Positions 31,344 to 35,227 of a stretch of DNA of 35,227 nucleotides are shown in pieces. Position 1 is the first letter of the stretch. Each line of letters opens with the position of its first letter. The stretch is from assembly GCA_964593555.1 (NCBI GenBank), contig CAZQIC010000038.1, positions 1-35,227 of the forward strand, read 5' to 3'. The notes under the pieces were generated by a model. The model did no database searches. It worked only from the letters and a program-made list of their open reading frames with translations, and was not told where the DNA came from. The DNA is from CAZQIC01 sp964593555 (GTDB taxonomy: Bacteria > Bacteroidota > Bacteroidia > JAFLBG01). Position numbers and translations under genes: made by a program.

Positions 31344-31517
31344 ATGCGCCCCCCAATTGCATACTTATTGAAAATAATTTTCATACTATTTTTTTGTGCT
31401 GATGTATTTGCACAAAACCTGGTACCAAATCCGAGTTTTGAATGTTACAGCAATTGCCCAACAACCGGTATTGGATATCCCATATTAGAATTACTAGCAA
31501 TGCGCTCAATAACGTAA
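31344..31517 (+). pseudogene. Remnant of a secreted protein (NLVPNPSFE type)
   Basis: An ATG opens 57 codons: a signal peptide (LLKIIFILFFCADVFAQ) followed by NLVPNPSFECYSNCP. This is the characteristic mature N-terminus of a group of Bacteroidota secreted proteins whose first domain begins just like this and normally runs for hundreds of residues. Here the sequence turns into ILELLAMRSIT and stops at TAA 31515-31517, and no continuation appears in other frames. It ends 27 nt before the next DUF7948 gene, so that gene, or its breakpoint, may have replaced the rest. Confidence 0.55.
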
Positions 31518-31544
31518 CGGCTCTATCGCCCCAAAACATCACTT

Positions 31545-34500
31545 ATGAAAAAAGCGCATGAAGAATTTTTAAAGGCGAGGAAAGTGATGGCAGTCTCTTT
31601 TCTAAGAATAATTTATTCCCTATTCTATTTAACAATATACTTCAGTGGATCGTTACTTTATGCAGCACAGGAAAACATTCCGCTGCAAAAACCCACTTTC
31701 ATTGAAAACAATGGGCAAATGAAAAGTTCCATTGATATTTTGTTTTATACTGATATAGGTAATCTGAATACCTATATACGCAGATCAGGTGTTAGTTATG
31801 TTATCCAAGAAACTGACAGACTACCAAAATATGATCACTCCTTTGCTTTACGACACTTTAAAAACACCTCTTCCGGCTGTCGTATTGATATTGATTTTAT
31901 TGGCGCAAACAATGACCCAATAATTAAAGGGGTTGATAAAACATCTTCGTATCGAAATTATTTTTTAAACGGAAATAAAAAAATAAATACCGGATGCTAT
32001 AACCAAATTCTCTGCAGCAACATATATAATAATATTGATGTTTTATATGCCGGAGCAAAAGACGGGGGAATGAAATACGATATTATTGTAAAACCACAAG
32101 GTGATGTAAATGAAATAAAGTTGAAGTATTCAGGGATTGAGAGAATTGATTTGCTGGATGGAAAACTGGAAATATTTTCCGGAGGGAAATTACTAAAAGA
32201 ATATATTCCAAAAATATACCAGCAAAAAAATGGACAAAGAATTGAGATAAAAGGCCGGTATTGTTTGAAAGGAACTGAGATCTCCTTTGAGATTGAAAAT
32301 TACGACAAAGAAAATGACCTGATCATTGACCCATGGGTAAGCTATTGGGGTGGAAACAACACTGATGATTGTTCGGCAGTTACAGCAGATAATAATGGCA
32401 ATATTATTGTGACAGGATATACAGCATCATCAAATTTTCCTGTTACACCCGGAGCATTTAACAGCACACTTTCATCCTTTGATGCATTCGTTAGTAAATT
32501 TACTGATACAGGAGCATTGTTATGGTCAACTTATGTAGGAGGCAGTGATGATGAATTTGGAAGAGGAATTACTGTTGATGCAAACAACAGAATAATTGTA
32601 TGCGGTGCTACCAGCTCGGCAAATTTTCCAATTATTGGAGTTGCATCACAACCTGTTAAATCAGCATCGAATGATGTTTTTATTTTAATTATTGACGCAT
32701 TTGGAAATCCAACGCTATCTACTTTCTTCGGAGGCAATGACGATGATTATCCCAATAAAGTAATTGTTGATCATGGAGGAAATATTTTATTTTCAGGTAC
32801 CACATTATCAACTAATCTTCCCGGAACTTCCGGCGCATACCAAACACAAAATAAACTCAGTAGTACATTTAATTATGGTGATGCATTTGTAACAAAAATG
32901 AATTCTTCCTGTACGGTACAGTGGGCAACCTACTTTGGCGGAACAGAAGATGATTATTCAACAAGTCTTTGTGTTGATGCAAGTGATAATATTTTTTTCA
33001 CAGGGGCAACAGCTTCAATAGATTTTCCTACTACTTCTGGAGCTACACAAACTGTATTTTCCAATTCGCAGGGGCCAGGTAATGGTGCTGATGGTTTCCT
33101 GGCAAAGCTGAGTTCTTCTGGCACATTGTTATATAGTACTTACTGGGGAGGTGGTAGTCATGATACGGGCACGGGTATAGTTGTTGACAGAAATGATAAT
33201 GTAATTATAAACGGTTTTACATGGTCACCGGGAATGCATATTACTGCAGGTGCGTATCAAATAAACCACGGTGGTGGCTCTCTGGACGGATTCGCATCCA
33301 AGTTTGATAATAATGGAAGTGTTTTGTGGAGTACGTTTTACGGTAGCGGAGGAAATGAAACCAGCGGAGGAATTGCAATTGATAAATATGACAATATAAC
33401 TTTTGTTTCTTCAACCGACGGAGGCTTGCCCATCTCATCGTGTGCATATCAACCTTATGCAGGTGGTGGCGATTGTTTTATTCTAAGACTCGATAAAAAT
33501 GGAGATTATGTTTGCTCTACTTATTTAGGAGGAGGAAGTTATGAGCGTGAAGGGAAATTATGCCTATACAAAGAGAATCTTTATGTAGTAGGATACGTTT
33601 ATCTTGGTAGTTTGCCAACAACCGCAGGTGCCGCCCAAGCTAACTACGGCGGCGGCTTACTCGATGGATATATTGCCAGAATCTGTAATCTCACATGCGG
33701 AAACAATACTTTGTCAATTAACTTTTCTTCCAATAAAACAAATATTTGCTCGGGAGACAATATTAATTATACGTCTAGTGTCACATTATCGTGCGATACA
33801 AGTGAAGTAGAATGGAACTGGAGTTTCCCCGGAGGAACACCATCAACATCAACAGAGAGAAATCCGCAAGGAATTATTTATTCTGCCGCAGGCACCTATA
33901 ATGTGGCGCTCAAAATTAATTCGCCTTGTGCTGATGATTCACTGGTACAAACGGCACTCATTTCTGTAACCACAACACCAACTGCTTTGATCACAGGAAG
34001 CAACTCTATTTGTTCAGGATCATCATCAACATTAAGTGCATCTTCGGGTGGATCTTATCAATGGAATACCGGATCCGGCGCCTCGTCCATACTGGTAAGT
34101 CCTATGATGCAATCTGTTTACTCATTAACTGTATCCAATGGAATTTGTTCAAACAATACTACCTATACAGTAAATGTTACTAATACCCCGACGGCATTAA
34201 TTTCCGGAAGCAATTCTATTTGTTCGGGGTCCTCAGCAACCTTAAGTTCAGTATCGATTGGAACTTACCAATGGAATACCGGAGCAACAACATCTTCTAT
34301 TTCACCATCTCCAAATGCACCAACTATTTATTCATTAACTGTAAGCAATGGAAGCTGTTCCTCCAACACAACGTTCACTGTAGATGTTACCAATACTCCG
34401 GTTGCAATTATTACAGGAAGCAACTCCGTTTGTTTGGGTTCTTTTGTGACATTAAGTTCAACATCAATTGGAAATTACCAATGGAATACCGGGGCAACAA

Positions 34501-35225
34501 CATCTTCTATACAAGTATCATCAACGACACAAACAGTTTATTCACTAACTGTTGCAAACGGAATTTGCAACGCGAATGTGACATTTACATTGAATGTAAA
34601 TCCTCTTCCAACGGCCCTTATTTCAGGTACTAATTCACTTTGTTCCGGAAATAACACAACACTTACAGCAACAGGAGGCAGTAATTATTTATGGAATAAC
34701 GGAACAACATCATCCACACTATTGATCAGTCCAACATCAGGCAGTATATACTCTGTTACTGTAAGCAATGGATCGTGTACAGATGTTTCAACCTTTTCGC
34801 TCACTGTAAATTTATCACCGGTACTAAATGTTACTGGACAAACATCCATCTGCGAAGGAGATTCCTCAGTATTATCAGCAACCGGCGCTGCGACATATTC
34901 CTGGAACTACGGTTCAACCCTTTCCTTTATCACAGTTGTTCCAACAACTCATACCTCATACACAATAACCGGCACCAGTTCAAGCGGATGTTCCGCCGTA
35001 AGTGTAACAAGCATAAGTGTTATGACTATTCCTGTCGCAAATGCAGGTGTTGATGATACGATTTGCCTTGGAAATTCGGTTACATTAAACGCGACCGGTG
35101 GCACAAATTATGTTTGGAATACGGGCGTGTCAACGGCAATAGTATCAGTGACGCCGGGATTAACGACTAATCATAGGGAGGTTCTATTAATTGATTTTAA
35201 CAAATGTAACCGTATTTTTTTTTAG
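31545..35225 (+). CDS. DUF7948/SBBP protein with six Ig-like repeats, C-terminus missing
   Basis: 1226 residues to a TAG at 35223-35225, two bases from the window edge. The signal region is MAVSFLRIIYSLFYLTIYF with an M at residue 15 as an alternative start. Domains are: DUF7948 (~48-262, FIENNGQMKSSIDILF to LIIDPWVSYWGG); SBBP repeats (~262-720); a PKD-like domain (~745-800); then six Ig-like modules of ~65-72 residues (~805-1220), each starting like ALITGSNSICSGSS and containing a YQWNTG-type core. No T9SS sorting domain is reached. The final frame passes IDFNKCN, matching the end of an Ig unit, then enters a T9 run and stops. One extra T would keep it open, so the gene probably continues beyond the window. 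Confidence 0.85.
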   Translation: MKKAHEEFLKARKVMAVSFLRIIYSLFYLTIYFSGSLLYAAQENIPLQKPTFIENNGQMKSSIDILFYTDIGNLNTYIRRSGVSYVIQETDRLPKYDHSFALRHFKNTSSGCRIDIDFIGANNDPIIKGVDKTSSYRNYFLNGNKKINTGCYNQILCSNIYNNIDVLYAGAKDGGMKYDIIVKPQGDVNEIKLKYSGIERIDLLDGKLEIFSGGKLLKEYIPKIYQQKNGQRIEIKGRYCLKGTEISFEIENYDKENDLIIDPWVSYWGGNNTDDCSAVTADNNGNIIVTGYTASSNFPVTPGAFNSTLSSFDAFVSKFTDTGALLWSTYVGGSDDEFGRGITVDANNRIIVCGATSSANFPIIGVASQPVKSASNDVFILIIDAFGNPTLSTFFGGNDDDYPNKVIVDHGGNILFSGTTLSTNLPGTSGAYQTQNKLSSTFNYGDAFVTKMNSSCTVQWATYFGGTEDDYSTSLCVDASDNIFFTGATASIDFPTTSGATQTVFSNSQGPGNGADGFLAKLSSSGTLLYSTYWGGGSHDTGTGIVVDRNDNVIINGFTWSPGMHITAGAYQINHGGGSLDGFASKFDNNGSVLWSTFYGSGGNETSGGIAIDKYDNITFVSSTDGGLPISSCAYQPYAGGGDCFILRLDKNGDYVCSTYLGGGSYEREGKLCLYKENLYVVGYVYLGSLPTTAGAAQANYGGGLLDGYIARICNLTCGNNTLSINFSSNKTNICSGDNINYTSSVTLSCDTSEVEWNWSFPGGTPSTSTERNPQGIIYSAAGTYNVALKINSPCADDSLVQTALISVTTTPTALITGSNSICSGSSSTLSASSGGSYQWNTGSGASSILVSPMMQSVYSLTVSNGICSNNTTYTVNVTNTPTALISGSNSICSGSSATLSSVSIGTYQWNTGATTSSISPSPNAPTIYSLTVSNGSCSSNTTFTVDVTNTPVAIITGSNSVCLGSFVTLSSTSIGNYQWNTGATTSSIQVSSTTQTVYSLTVANGICNANVTFTLNVNPLPTALISGTNSLCSGNNTTLTATGGSNYLWNNGTTSSTLLISPTSGSIYSVTVSNGSCTDVSTFSLTVNLSPVLNVTGQTSICEGDSSVLSATGAATYSWNYGSTLSFITVVPTTHTSYTITGTSSSGCSAVSVTSISVMTIPVANAGVDDTICLGNSVTLNATGGTNYVWNTGVSTAIVSVTPGLTTNHREVLLIDFNKCNRIFF
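33970..35160 (+). repeat. Tandem Ig-like coding repeats
   Basis: Six direct repeats with a period of about 200-215 bp inside the last DUF7948 gene. The first three are the most alike, sharing lines such as GGAAGCAACTCTATTTG and CAATGGAATACCGG; later units diverge. Such near-identical units invite copy-number change. Confidence 0.8.
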
Positions 35226-35227
35226 AT

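Overview
The window looks like a low-GC Bacteroidota chromosome segment, plausibly Chitinophagales-like. The reasons are type IX secretion (T9SS) C-terminal sorting domains of both type A and type B, DUF7948/SBBP-repeat giant proteins, pinensin-type double-glycine leader peptides, promoters of the TAnnTTTG kind, and almost no Shine-Dalgarno sequences. No plasmid or phage replication genes are present.

Layout. Positions 1-2767 hold the end of an unknown gene, rlmB (23S rRNA methyltransferase), a multi-pass membrane protein resembling a glycosyltransferase, and the start of a second such gene that breaks off after 50 codons. Positions 2768-3872 form a scar with a RelE/ParE-type toxin-antitoxin pair, bounded by an imperfect direct repeat resembling a tRNA or tmRNA 3' end. 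The right-hand copy truncates the next gene. Positions 3836-19315 are a surface-protein region: three DUF7948/SBBP proteins, another type B T9SS protein, an Omp28-like type A T9SS protein, a small lipocalin-sized secreted protein of unknown function, and a minus-strand cluster of two RiPP-like precursor peptides plus a DUF805 membrane protein. Positions 19418-22040 hold a ten-repeat VCBS/FG-GAP T9SS protein split by a 4-nt frameshift. Positions 22104-30117 are more metabolic: a TIGR03032 protein, a secreted agmatine/peptidyl-arginine deiminase-like enzyme next to ctlX, tRNA-Asn with a displaced second 3' end, a membrane-anchored RidA, a Tat-signal aminotransferase V, and an alpha-helical cytosolic protein. 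Positions 30278-35225 hold a small T9SS protein, a gene remnant, and a fourth DUF7948/SBBP protein with six Ig-like repeats that loses its frame at the window edge.

How the parts may work together. The least expected signal is an 18-bp element (consensus AATCGGACnnnCAATAAT) found three times in 6.8-8.2 kb. Each copy points at a transcription unit and each is followed after 37 or 38 nt by a TAnnTTTG-like -7 box. The units are the two divergent DUF7948/SBBP genes and the RiPP-precursor/DUF805 cluster between them. This suggests one regulator controlling peptide precursors and giant surface proteins together. Two other pairings are suggestive: a Tat-exported PLP enzyme with a membrane-anchored RidA (extracytoplasmic PLP and imine chemistry), and CtlX with a T9SS-secreted deiminase (guanidino/citrulline metabolism). 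All functional links are inference; no database or folding computation was run.
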